From Candidatus Tayloriibacteriota bacterium (GTDB taxonomy: Bacteria > Patescibacteriota > Minisyncoccia > Phycocordibacterales > UBA10002), in the NCBI GenBank assembly GCA_009694955.1, contig SIBZ01000004.1, forward strand, positions 1-39,703: a stretch of 39,703 bases of DNA, written 5' to 3'. A program made the position numbers and the translations under genes. Numbering within the stretch: position 1 is the stretch's first letter; each line of letters opens with the position of its first letter. The notes beneath the pieces are model-generated. The model ran no database searches and was not told the DNA's origin. It saw only the letters and a list, made by a program, of their open reading frames with translations. This document shows positions 7,166-16,173 of the stretch, one piece after another.

Positions 7166-7780
7166 TTATGGATGGCTCAGCGGACTTCTCTCTTTTCGCT
7201 TCTCCATTATTTCTTTCAATTCTTGTTTCGCTCTATGTACCCGCGCGCGAACCGCGCCTTCCGATATCTGCAATATACGGGCGACATCCGCGTGAGGCTT
7301 TCCTTCGATAAAGTGGAGACGCATCGGTTCCGCCAACCCCCCTGAAAGTTCCTTCAGCAATGATTCCACCTCGTCGCGGTTAAGTTCTTGCTCACGGCGC
7401 TCTCCCGCTCCTCGGTCGGCCACCAGTTCCTGAAATTCGGGGTCGAGGTCGGCAAGAAAATTTCCTTCACCTTTCGTTTTCTTGTAGGCGGTGTAGCAGG
7501 TATTGACGAGGATGCGGTATCCCCACGACTTGAATCCGGCACCCGGCTGTGGCCGGAATCTACGGGCGTTCTTGTAAATCTTCACAAACGCATCCTGCAC
7601 GGCGTCCTGTGCCGCCTCTTTGGTTCCTAAAATGTAGTATGCCTTGCGCAAAAACGCTTCTTCATACCGTTCAAGAAGCTTTTCAAAAAGGCGTGGGTTG
7701 CTAAATGAGCGCTCCAAGAGCTCTTCATCCGGCATACTCGCGATAAGGTCCCGTTTTTCGTTTGATTCGTCTAACAGCAT
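7166..7780 (-). CDS. ECF-type RNA polymerase sigma factor
   Basis: AQDAVQDAFVKIYKNARRF region 2; MRLHFIEGKPHADVARILQISEGAVRARVHRAKQELK region 4. Confidence 0.93.
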   Translation of the reverse strand: MLLDESNEKRDLIASMPDEELLERSFSNPRLFEKLLERYEEAFLRKAYYILGTKEAAQDAVQDAFVKIYKNARRFRPQPGAGFKSWGYRILVNTCYTAYKKTKGEGNFLADLDPEFQELVADRGAGERREQELNRDEVESLLKELSGGLAEPMRLHFIEGKPHADVARILQISEGAVRARVHRAKQELKEIMEKRKERSPLSHP

Positions 7781-7848
7781 GCAAAAAAGGCTTGCGTTCT
7801 CGTGCCTTACCCCAAATAGTACTCACCTTTTCCTATTACTGCAACCGT

Positions 7849-7883
7849 ATTTATATCATCGGCGTTACGCCGATGATATAAAT
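7849..7883. repeat. 35-nt perfect inverted repeat upstream of the ECF sigma gene
   Basis: ATTTATATCATCGGCG-TTA-CGCCGATGATATAAAT. Confidence 0.8.
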
Positions 7884-8054
7884 GCACCCCCCCCGCATTG
7901 AATGCGGAGTCCTTGATTTTTGGCGCTTGTCCACAGTAGGCTCTTTGAGCGATGTATACAATGTGCGATACTAGTGGTAACTCGCCTGAACTTTGCTACG
8001 GCAGAGAGAGGGTAAAAAGGTCGAAGACCAGTTCATCATCTCACTTATACATAC

Positions 8055-8228
8055 ATGCGAACAAACTCTTCCGGAGGATTGCGCCATCTCATTCCGATTC
8101 TCATCATCCTCCTTGCGGTTTCTTTCCTGCTCCAGTCTATGAATATGCTTTCGGCGCCGGTCGTTGCCGTCGTCTGGCCGATACTTCTCGGACTCATCGG
8201 ACTCGTCAAGCTAGAAGAAGCACGCTGA
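8055..8228 (+). CDS. small membrane protein (57 aa)
   Basis: MRTNSSGGLRHLIPILIILLAVSFLLQSMNMLSAPVVAVVWPILLGLIGLVKLEEAR; ends just before a strong terminator. Confidence 0.55.
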   Translation: MRTNSSGGLRHLIPILIILLAVSFLLQSMNMLSAPVVAVVWPILLGLIGLVKLEEAR

Positions 8229-8278
8229 TTCTCAAAAGAAAAACATCCGCCAACTGGCGGATGTTTTTCTTTTGAGAA
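8229..8278. terminator. bidirectional intrinsic terminator
   Basis: TTCTCAAAAGAAAAACATCCGCC-AACT-GGCGGATGTTTTTCTTTTGAGAA between convergent genes. Confidence 0.9.
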
Positions 8279-8285
8279 GTTCGTG

Positions 8286-8606
8286 TTAGAAGCTTCTTCG
8301 GTCGTCGCTACCGCGGTCAGAACTGCCACCTCGGCTGTCGAAACGACGCGGGGGTCGCTCGGCCATCGGTCGTGCCTCGTTGACGCGAAGTTTCCTTCCG
8401 TCAAGGTCTTTGCCATTCCATATCTCGATGGCCTTGGCCGCATCGGCCTCTTCCATCTCGACGAAACCGAAACCGCGTGAGCGGCCACTCATCCTGTCGG
8501 TGAGTACGGTTGCGGATACAACCGTTCCGGTTTGAGCAAAGGCGTCGCGCAGGCTGTCGTTCGTTGTGTTGTACGACAGGTTGCCGACGTAAAGCTTTGT
8601 TGCCAT
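8286..8606 (-). CDS. RRM-domain RNA-binding protein
   Basis: KLYVGNLSYNTTNDSLRDAF (RNP2), RGFGFVEM (RNP1). Confidence 0.95.
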   Translation of the reverse strand: MATKLYVGNLSYNTTNDSLRDAFAQTGTVVSATVLTDRMSGRSRGFGFVEMEEADAAKAIEIWNGKDLDGRKLRVNEARPMAERPPRRFDSRGGSSDRGSDDRRSF

Positions 8607-8816
8607 GTATTGAGAAATACTATCCTTATAACTGTCTCCCGACCTTGCCGCGCCATAGTTCGCTTAGGGCGAACGACGGAGGGCTTCTCAATACGGCTGC
8701 TTACGCTTCCTCCTTGAGAAAAAAGACAACATCACGATAGCACGATTGAAAAGGGGGCGCAATCGGTATAGTATGTGGTTTGACACACTGCACACATACA
8801 ACAATTCCAGACTTTA

Positions 8817-9145
8817 TGAGCAATAATGACCGTAGCGAGGGAAATACCGCAGGTGCGGTGATATTTCCCCTTACCTTCGCCTTTTTAGCGTTTTTCCTTC
8901 CACTCTTTGGGAAAGTCGGGCTGGTATTCGCATTTATTCTCATAGCTTTTGCCGCCTTCTTCATCGCATGGTGCCGTGCCCCACTGTGGTGCAAAATCAT
9001 CATGCGGGTATGTCTCGCACTCGGTTTCCTTTTTTCCCTGTATGTCAAAGTTGCCGACGTGAAAACGTTCGCGCCCGAGATACTTACGGCCATAGGCCTC
9101 TTTGTCATCGGACACATACTTGGACGATATAATAAACTCGACTAA
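8817..9145 (+). CDS. multi-TM hypothetical membrane protein
   Basis: MSNNDRSEGNTAG then several hydrophobic segments. Confidence 0.6.
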
Positions 9146-9188
9146 GTCTGTTCAAGAGTAGAAGTGAATTCTAGGCAATTTGCCCTTG

Positions 9189-9221
9189 TGCGACCCTCGT
9201 TTCGGGAGTCGCTCTTTTTTT
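9189..9221 (+). terminator. intrinsic terminator
   Basis: GCGACCCTCGTTTCGGGAGTCGC followed by TCTTTTTTT. Confidence 0.8.
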
Positions 9222-9231
9222 ACAACGTGCC

Positions 9232-9259
9232 TTGTAGAAACATCTAAACTTGTTAGAAT
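9232..9259 (+). promoter_or_regulatory. predicted hisS promoter, probably leaderless
   Basis: TTGTAG-16 nt-TAGAAT, only 6 nt before the hisS ATG at 9266. Confidence 0.5.
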
Positions 9260-9265
9260 ACCTTT

Positions 9266-10594
9266 ATGTCCGAACCGAAGAGACGTCTTTCAACCGAACC
9301 ATATAAAGGCGTGCGGGATTTCTATCCCGACGACTTCGCGGTGGAGAAATATATTTTCGGCGTCTGGAGCGATACCTGCCGGAAATTCGGTTATGAAGAA
9401 TACACCGCCTCCATATTGGAGCCAGCGGAACTCTACCGCGGTAAGGGGAGCGACGAAATCGTAAACGACCAGACCTACACCTTTACCGACCGCGGAGAAC
9501 GTGAAGTTACCTTGCGCCCCGAGATGACCCCCACCGTAGCACGCCTTATCGCGGGGAAACGCAAAACGCTCTACTTCCCTGTCCGCTGGTTTTCTCTTCC
9601 GAATCTGTTCCGCTATGAGCGTCCTCAGCGTGGGCGCCTGCGTGAGCACTATCAGCTGAACGCCGATATTTTCGGCGTCGCCGGCATAGACGCAGAGACG
9701 GAAATAGTTTCGCTTGCCTATGAAATAATGCATTCATTCGGCGTCGCCGACGGGAACTTTGAAATCCGTATTAACAGCCGGAAGGTGATGAATTACATCA
9801 TAGAGTACCTCCTCGGCCAGACCGGTGAGGAAGGCAAGAAAACGGCACAGCTCATTGACCGGCGGGCGAAGATGGAGAAAGAAGTATTTGAAAAAGCGCT
9901 CAGCGAACATTTGAAGGAGAAAGACGCACTCCTCCTCACACTTCTCAATTCCAAAAACTTTGCAGAATTCGTGTCGCATCTCCCGAAGGTACCCCCGCTT
10001 GAGGAGGCGCTTAAGGAAATTGATTCACTCACTGCGTCACTTGAAGCACTGGGTATCACGAACGTTGTTTTTGACCAAACGCTGATGCGCGGATTTGATT
10101 ACTACAGTGGCATCGTGTTTGAAGTATTTGATAAGAATCCGGCAAATCCCCGCTCGCTTTTCGGAGGTGGCCGCTACGATAACCTGCTCGAGTTATTCGA
10201 TGTAGAGAAAGTACCGACCGTCGGATTCGGCATGGGTGATGTGACTATCCGCGACGTACTCGAGACCTACGACTTGCTTCCGAAAAAATTCCCTTCGCCC
10301 GCGGACATCTATCTCTCCGCGTTTGATGCGAATTTCAAGAGCTCTGTAAACGATATCGCGCAAAATCTCCGCCGGGCGGGAGTCCGTGTCCTCGTAGACT
10401 ACGGAACCGGCAAGGTGGGCACGAAGGTGGCAAATGCCGACCGAGCCAAAGTTCCCTTCTTCGCGCTTATCGGCGAAGCGGAAAAAACCTCGGGACATAT
10501 CAAAGTGAAGAATTTGGAAACCGGCAAAGAAGCGATTCTCATGGAAGACAAAATCGCTGAATATATAAAAAATGCGACCTCCTCAACTCTTTAG
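9266..10594 (+). CDS. hisS: histidyl-tRNA synthetase
   Basis: GVRDFYPDDF, LRPEMTPTVARL, FRYERPQRGRLREHYQLNADIFG, GGGRYDNLLELF motifs. Confidence 0.96.
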   Translation: MSEPKRRLSTEPYKGVRDFYPDDFAVEKYIFGVWSDTCRKFGYEEYTASILEPAELYRGKGSDEIVNDQTYTFTDRGEREVTLRPEMTPTVARLIAGKRKTLYFPVRWFSLPNLFRYERPQRGRLREHYQLNADIFGVAGIDAETEIVSLAYEIMHSFGVADGNFEIRINSRKVMNYIIEYLLGQTGEEGKKTAQLIDRRAKMEKEVFEKALSEHLKEKDALLLTLLNSKNFAEFVSHLPKVPPLEEALKEIDSLTASLEALGITNVVFDQTLMRGFDYYSGIVFEVFDKNPANPRSLFGGGRYDNLLELFDVEKVPTVGFGMGDVTIRDVLETYDLLPKKFPSPADIYLSAFDANFKSSVNDIAQNLRRAGVRVLVDYGTGKVGTKVANADRAKVPFFALIGEAEKTSGHIKVKNLETGKEAILMEDKIAEYIKNATSSTL

Positions 10595-10617
10595 AGGGGA
10601 GGTTGAGTGGGGTGTTT
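10575..10617. repeat. family F GC-rich repeat at the hisS 3' end
   Basis: CCTCCTCAACTCTTTAGAGGGGAGGTTGAGTGGGGTG overlaps the last codons (NATSSTL*). Confidence 0.55.
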
Positions 10618-10696
10618 CGTACTTTCGTACCTGTTCGTAGTTGAAGAGCGAAGGCGACGAAATACGAGAAGTAACAACGTATAGTGTTCGTATTGT

Positions 10697-11272
10697 ATGC
10701 GTAAAATTGTTTTTGACATAGAAACCACCAATTTCTTCACCGACACGGGGTCAAACGACCCCACATCTTTGACGATTGCGTGCGTGTGCACTCACGATTC
10801 TGAAACTGACGCATACGCGAGTTATTACGAAGGCGACCTCCCGAAGCTCTGGCCAATTCTGGAAAGGGCAGATTTGCTTATCGGTTACAACTCGGACCAT
10901 TTTGATATCCCGCTTCTCAATAAATACTATCCCGGGAATCTTACCGGCATTAAGAGCCTTGATTTGATGAAGGAAATCCAGAAGGTGCTCGGCAGACGCA
11001 TTAAACTGGACAGCGTCGCCGAAGCGACGCTCGGCAAGAACAAGAGCGCTGACGGTAAAATGGCGAATGTTTGGTGGCGCCAAGGAGAGAAGCAGAAGGT
11101 GGTGGACTACTGTATTGATGACGTCCGTATCACCAAAGAACTCTATGAGTATATGCTGAAGCACGGCAAAGTAAAATATCCGGACGGCAAGATGATACGC
11201 GAGCTTCTTCTGGACACTTCGGCGTGGAATACCAAAAACGAAACCGTGCTCACCCACACATTACCGTTTTAG
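10697..11272 (+). CDS. predicted 3'-5' exonuclease, RNase H-like fold
   Basis: IVFDIETTNFF, LIGYNSDHFDIPLLNKYY, YCIDDVRITKELYEYM (DEDD-like acidic motifs). Confidence 0.8.
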   Translation: MRKIVFDIETTNFFTDTGSNDPTSLTIACVCTHDSETDAYASYYEGDLPKLWPILERADLLIGYNSDHFDIPLLNKYYPGNLTGIKSLDLMKEIQKVLGRRIKLDSVAEATLGKNKSADGKMANVWWRQGEKQKVVDYCIDDVRITKELYEYMLKHGKVKYPDGKMIRELLLDTSAWNTKNETVLTHTLPF

Positions 11273-11275
11273 ACA

Positions 11276-11350
11276 GTTGTAAGTTGTAAGATTAAAGATT
11301 ACAGTAAGTGTGCCGCTTTACTTACATCTTAAATCATACATCTTTAATCT
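11276..11350. repeat. family D palindromic AT-rich element (TTGTAAGATTAAAGAT arms)
   Basis: gttgtaagttgtaagattaaagattacagtaag ... cttacatcttaaatcatacatctttaatct; AGATTAAAGAT versus ATCTTTAATCT. Confidence 0.65.
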
Positions 11351-12160
11351 ATGGACTCTAAAAACCCACTCACCCTCCCTATGGCCATTGTCGTGGCCGG
11401 AGGACTGATTGCCGGAGCAATTTTTCTCAAAGGAAACGCGAATCTCGGACCGAAGGCGGTTCAAGAACGCCCTGCCGTCGTGGCACAACCGGCTGAGACC
11501 GGCGCGATGCCTCTTCGCCCGATTGACGCAAATCGCGACCATATCCGAGGTAATCCGAACGCCAATATCGTCATTGTCGAGTTTTCAGACCCCGAATGCC
11601 CTTTCTGCGAGCGATTCCACAGGACGATGCAGAAAGTTATCGAAACCTACGGCAGATCGGGAAGTGTCGCGTGGGTGTACCGAGAGTATCCCATTCCCCA
11701 ACTTCATTCCAAAGCTCCTAAAGAAGCGGAGGCATTCGAATGCGCGGGTGAACTCGGCGGAAACGCGAAGTTCTGGGAGTACGCCGACCGCTTGTTTGCC
11801 GTGACCAAGTCAAATGACAGTTTGGACCCGGCTATGCTTCCACGCATTGCCGTCGAAGTAGGGCTTGATGAAGCGCGTTTCAACGAATGTCTTTCAAGCG
11901 GACGGCAACAAGCGCGTATACAGGAAGACCGTGCCGATGGCGAAGGCGCCGGAGTTGACGGCACTCCGCACAGCGTGTTTGTACTGAAAGCCGCTGTTTC
12001 CAACAAAAACAAGGAATCGCTTCTCACGCTTATGGAACCGCTTCGCGACCCGTACGGCAATCTTCCGATAAGCTTCTCGCTTGACGGACTCCGTGTGGGC
12101 CTCAATGGCGCACTTCCGCTCGACATCATCAAGCAAGTAATCGATATACTCCTTAAGTAA
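11351..12160 (+). CDS. DsbA-like thioredoxin-fold oxidoreductase, membrane anchored
   Basis: N-terminal TM, EFSDPECPFCERFHRTM CxxC motif, WVYREYPI. Confidence 0.88.
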   Translation: MDSKNPLTLPMAIVVAGGLIAGAIFLKGNANLGPKAVQERPAVVAQPAETGAMPLRPIDANRDHIRGNPNANIVIVEFSDPECPFCERFHRTMQKVIETYGRSGSVAWVYREYPIPQLHSKAPKEAEAFECAGELGGNAKFWEYADRLFAVTKSNDSLDPAMLPRIAVEVGLDEARFNECLSSGRQQARIQEDRADGEGAGVDGTPHSVFVLKAAVSNKNKESLLTLMEPLRDPYGNLPISFSLDGLRVGLNGALPLDIIKQVIDILLK

Positions 12161-12174
12161 AATTAGAAAAGACA

Positions 12175-12202
12175 AAACCCGCGCTCCGAGAGGCGGGTTT
12201 TT
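12175..12202 (+). terminator. intrinsic terminator
   Basis: AAAACCCGC-GCTCCGAGAG-GCGGGTTTTT. Confidence 0.8.
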
Positions 12203-12224
12203 AAGTAGATTCTTCTGCGAATGC

Positions 12225-12965
12225 TTATCGATTCGCTTGCCGATATTCCCAACTTGCACGTATGAATGCCTTGAAGAGCGCGTAGGGAGCCCGTTCGGAT
12301 ATAATCTCTTCCGGATGCCATTGGACACCGAGTACGAACGGATAGTCTGGCACCTCCACGCCTTCTACGAGCCCGTCTGGAGCAACGGCACTCACCGTGA
12401 GGCCATTACCGAGCTGGTTGATTCCCTGATGGTGCAGGCTGTTCACCCGTACTTTCGGGACACCGATGATACCGCGAAGGCCAGTGCCGGCATTAATCGT
12501 CACCTCGTGCGCAATAAAGTTGCGCCCCGGCTGGTCGTGGCAATCGTGATTCAACTCTTGGTCCGGACGCTCTTTCAAGACGTCCTGCCAAAGCGTACCA
12601 CCGAAGTGCACATTCAGAAGTTGCATCCCTCTGCAAATCGCGAGGACGGGCATCCGTTCTTTGAGCGCGGATGCGAGAAGCGTGCGCTCAAGCGAGTCGC
12701 GTTCGCGACACATCTTTACGCTGTGCGTAACTCGTTGACCGTACTGTATTGGTTCAATGTCGCTTCCGCCGGGAAGTAGAAGCCCGTCGAACTGACCGAG
12801 AAAGCTCGGAATCTGAGCGGCTGGTGGCGTTGAAGCAAGCATACAGAGCACCCCGTCAGTTTGAGCGACGGCTTCCGCGTACGCTTTGTTGACGGAATGT
12901 CGGAGGGGAGAATCACCGGTTGGAGCAAAGGACGTGAGAATGCACGGCAAACCATTAGTTTTCAT
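12225..12965 (-). CDS. class I glutamine amidotransferase-like / gamma-glutamyl-GABA hydrolase (peptidase C26) family
   Basis: GLLLPGGSDIEP, PVLAICRGMQLLNVHFGGTLWQD, LGVQWHPEE. Confidence 0.92.
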   Translation of the reverse strand: MKTNGLPCILTSFAPTGDSPLRHSVNKAYAEAVAQTDGVLCMLASTPPAAQIPSFLGQFDGLLLPGGSDIEPIQYGQRVTHSVKMCRERDSLERTLLASALKERMPVLAICRGMQLLNVHFGGTLWQDVLKERPDQELNHDCHDQPGRNFIAHEVTINAGTGLRGIIGVPKVRVNSLHHQGINQLGNGLTVSAVAPDGLVEGVEVPDYPFVLGVQWHPEEIISERAPYALFKAFIRASWEYRQANR

Positions 12966-13077
12966 TTGGTAATGATGGGTTGGGTTGGAAAGTTTCAGGT
13001 AACTTCACGGAAGATACCACGCGGTACAAAAACAGTCCAGCTTGCCTCAGCGAAGTCTTACGAAGCTGTTTTTTCTT

Positions 13078-13110
13078 CCTACTAACTACTATCTACCTAC
13101 TACTAACTTC
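13078..13110. repeat. family E repeat, second copy
   Basis: cctactaactactatctacctactactaac. Confidence 0.5.
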
Positions 13111-16034
13111 TTTAGTCGGCACCATTCGCACTCCGGCTCATCGCAAAAGTCGGTCATCACACGACCGGACCAAACTGAATCAATGAGCGATTGAATTTCT
13201 GTTTTGAGTTTCTCGATATCCGCATCCGCAACCGGAAGAGAGACGATACCGCACTTCCCTTTCCTATCTGGCATCACGAATACAAGCGAAGGAACAATGT
13301 CTTTATTTTTGTATTTCGGATTGTGCTCCAAGAGGAATTTGTAGAAAATAAGCTGGCGCCAAGGGTTTCCGTCGGATGATTTGGTCTCTCCTTTAATCGC
13401 CGGAACCGTCATTGCTTCTTTGGTCTTGTAGTCGAACACGCGGACGGTGTCGCCGTCTTCAAGAACCGCGTCAAGTTTGCCGTGAACGGGCATAGTCACT
13501 TGGCCACCTTCGTACGTCCCAGAAAAGTGTCCCTCGCTCCAGCTTTCTGTAACCGCCTTCCCCGATGCGAAATGGCTTTGGAGTTCCTGAGCGATACTCG
13601 GCGCCTTTTCAAACAGTTCTGTCTTGACCGCTTCCTTTTCAAATACCGGAAGCAGTGAGCGCTCCAGGTATGCGGAAACTGAGTCCCGAAAGACCTTTTC
13701 AATAGTGCCTATACTCCGGTCGGTTTCTTCCCATATCCGTCTGAACGCTTCGTGTACCGCCGTTCCTTTCTCCGCGCTTGGCGTCGACGCTTGAGGAATC
13801 TTCAGGATACTTTGATAGAGAAACGCGCTCGGGCACGTTATGAAGTGGTTAAGCGCCGTAACGGAAAGTCCTGAATTGAGGAGCGTGGTTTTCGTGAGGT
13901 CAATAAGTTTTCGGTTGTGAGTAGAAATCCCTCCCGTCTCAGAAGATGTACTTCCTTTAAAAAAAGGAGAATGAAGACCTCCAACATCTGGAGGCAAAAC
14001 AGTCCTTTCCACACACTTCGGGTCAAGCTCATCAAGAAAACGGAGTGGCGTTTCTGTCTTTCCACCCGCAATTTCCTCCGGCACCAATACCACAGCGTGC
14101 TTCTTTGCGCGGGTGAGCGCGACATAAAACAAACGACGTGCGTCACGGATAGAATCTTCATCATCCTTTTCTTTATGCGGAAAGACGAAATACGTACCAC
14201 GTGTTCTGCCTATCCACGAACTCTCCGTTACAAACGGCAAAAAGACGTAATCAAACTCAAGTCCCTTGCTCCCATGCGCAGTCATTGCCCTGACCCGGAG
14301 TTCGGGAGAGCCGACACTTACCTTCACGCTCCGCTCCTCCGAAGAGGCTTTATAGGATAGGAGCTTCGCAAGAAGTTCTCGTGTATCGCGGATATCTCCT
14401 TCCCGTATCAGATATTCCGAGAGTTCGACAATACCGCGCCAGACTTCCATCGCGGACGGGTCTTTGACGGCGAGCGTAAGAAAGCCCGACGCTTCCGCCA
14501 AGAAGACTAGATACGCAAGCGCTCCTTCGTCGGTAAGTTTGTTCTGAAGATGCCTGAGTGCGGGGATTTTCTCCGCCACGCCTTGTTTCCCGCTCCGAAG
14601 CGCACGAATGCACTCTACACCGTTTTCAAACGGCACATCCCAGAGCCCCACCGCAATCGTCTTCGCAAGTGCCTCCGTATTGGTGGTATCCGACAGATAT
14701 TCAATCAGCGTAAAAAACAGATTACCGATGGGGTGATTAAAGATATTTATTTTCCGTTCGGAGGAAACGGGAATTTCTTTTGATTCCAAAAAACGGATAA
14801 TCCGTTCTAAATCGCGATTGGTCTTTGTAATAATCGCCATGGTGCTTTCGTTCTCTTTTTCAAGAATTGCCTGTATTTCTTTTCCTAAATACTCAAGCGT
14901 ATCGCACTCTTTCCCTGATATGAGCGCTAGCGGTTGTGGCTTTCCCCCGCCCCCTGAGGTAAGCCGGACCCGAAGATGTGTATGTTCACCTTCGCCGTAA
15001 TTGTTTTCAATCATACTGAAGGTGCTGTCGAGGAGGTGCTGATGCGAGCGGTAGTTCGTTTCAAGCGGAATACTCTTCATTCCTTTCCACGCGTTTTTGA
15101 ACCGAAGGAAGTTTTCCACGGACGCCCCCTGAAAACGGTAAATCGCCTGCTTTTCGTCGCCAACTACGAAGAGATTCGGCGAATCAAAAAAGTCGGCGAG
15201 CAAACGGATAAGCAGGTTTTGCGAATCGTTGGTATCCTGATGTTCATCGACGAGTATATAGAGAAACTTCTCCTGAAGCAGACGGAGAAGCAATGTGTCG
15301 TTCTGGAGCGCGGTGAGGAGTTCGATAATCAAGTCGTTAAAATCAATTTTCCGTTCGGCGCGTTTTCGCTTTTCATACACCTCATACACGTCGGCGAAAA
15401 GCACCGTGCGTTCGCATTTCTCTATCCGCTTCTCGGCCTCGGCTTTGAGTTTGCCTTTGGTTGGCCCGCGCGAGGAAAGAGCGTCGGGGTCGGCCTGTAT
15501 GCTCTTCTTCTCTTTCTTCGCCCCTTCACGCATCATTTCCGGCGTCAACGCTTCGCGCTTCGCGTCGCTTATGCCTCCGACTATTTTCTGTACGTAAAAA
15601 TCGGGATTACCGAATGGCCGGAGCTCCGCGAACCGTTCATCTTTCAGAATCTCACGGACGAGACTTTCTGCGTCTATGTCGGTCATCTGTATCGCCCTAT
15701 CCAGATGCGCGAAATGGTCTTTGAACTCAGCAATGATTGAGGAGGCGAAACCGTGAAAGGTGTGCAGACGCACTTCGTCAGCGCGCGAACCCATAAGGGC
15801 ACGTAGTTTCTGGCGCATCGCCTTCACTCCCGCTTCGGTAAAGGTAATCGCCAAAATCCCCGACGGTGGTGTGTCGGTCTTCCGGAGGATTTGCGCGATG
15901 CGAAGCGTAAGTACGGTCGTCTTCCCCGTCCCCGGCCCGGCGATGACCATGACGGGTCCGTCGATAGTATCGACAGCCTCCTTTTGCTTCGGATTGAGTC
16001 TGGCGTATTGTGCTTGAAATGCGCTGTCGGACAT
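13089..16034 (-). CDS. UvrD/PcrA-like superfamily 1 helicase with C-terminal PD-(D/E)XK (RecB-like) nuclease
   Basis: LNPKQKEAVDTIDGPVMVIAGPGTGKTTVL Walker A, VDEHQDTN, GDEKQAIYRFQGA, LFYVALTRAKK; C-terminal GKLDAVLEDGDTVRVFDYKTKE and CEWCR. Confidence 0.95.
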   Translation of the reverse strand: MSDSAFQAQYARLNPKQKEAVDTIDGPVMVIAGPGTGKTTVLTLRIAQILRKTDTPPSGILAITFTEAGVKAMRQKLRALMGSRADEVRLHTFHGFASSIIAEFKDHFAHLDRAIQMTDIDAESLVREILKDERFAELRPFGNPDFYVQKIVGGISDAKREALTPEMMREGAKKEKKSIQADPDALSSRGPTKGKLKAEAEKRIEKCERTVLFADVYEVYEKRKRAERKIDFNDLIIELLTALQNDTLLLRLLQEKFLYILVDEHQDTNDSQNLLIRLLADFFDSPNLFVVGDEKQAIYRFQGASVENFLRFKNAWKGMKSIPLETNYRSHQHLLDSTFSMIENNYGEGEHTHLRVRLTSGGGGKPQPLALISGKECDTLEYLGKEIQAILEKENESTMAIITKTNRDLERIIRFLESKEIPVSSERKINIFNHPIGNLFFTLIEYLSDTTNTEALAKTIAVGLWDVPFENGVECIRALRSGKQGVAEKIPALRHLQNKLTDEGALAYLVFLAEASGFLTLAVKDPSAMEVWRGIVELSEYLIREGDIRDTRELLAKLLSYKASSEERSVKVSVGSPELRVRAMTAHGSKGLEFDYVFLPFVTESSWIGRTRGTYFVFPHKEKDDEDSIRDARRLFYVALTRAKKHAVVLVPEEIAGGKTETPLRFLDELDPKCVERTVLPPDVGGLHSPFFKGSTSSETGGISTHNRKLIDLTKTTLLNSGLSVTALNHFITCPSAFLYQSILKIPQASTPSAEKGTAVHEAFRRIWEETDRSIGTIEKVFRDSVSAYLERSLLPVFEKEAVKTELFEKAPSIAQELQSHFASGKAVTESWSEGHFSGTYEGGQVTMPVHGKLDAVLEDGDTVRVFDYKTKEAMTVPAIKGETKSSDGNPWRQLIFYKFLLEHNPKYKNKDIVPSLVFVMPDRKGKCGIVSLPVADADIEKLKTEIQSLIDSVWSGRVMTDFCDEPECEWCRLKKLVVGR
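13929..13996 (-). repeat. family F-like repeat in frame inside the UvrD-like gene
   Basis: CCTCCAGATGTTGGAGG...CTCCTTTTTTTAAAGGAAG... encodes LPPDVGGLHSPFFKGSTSSETGGIS. Confidence 0.65.
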
Positions 16035-16041
16035 ATGGGAG

Positions 16042-16047
16042 AGTATA
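16042..16047 (-). promoter_or_regulatory. -10 box of the UvrD-like gene, 7 nt from its start codon
   Basis: minus strand TATACT-CTCCCAT-ATG. Confidence 0.45.
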
Positions 16048-16055
16048 ACAAAAGA

Positions 16056-16085
16056 AGCTTATAGCTGTTAGCTGATAGCTCTTAG
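16056..16085. repeat. family A repeat, intergenic
   Basis: agcttatagctgttagctgatagctctt. Confidence 0.65.
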
Positions 16086-16173
16086 GCAGACAGTAACTAT
16101 TGACATTGAATCGTAAAGGTGGTTAGATGAGCCTCGAAACGTTCGAACATCAACAACTCAACCCCCGAAATCT

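Noticed and set aside
14976-15740. 254 aa ORF antisense to the UvrD-like gene
   Set aside because: Codon-bias shadow of a clear helicase CDS on the opposite strand.
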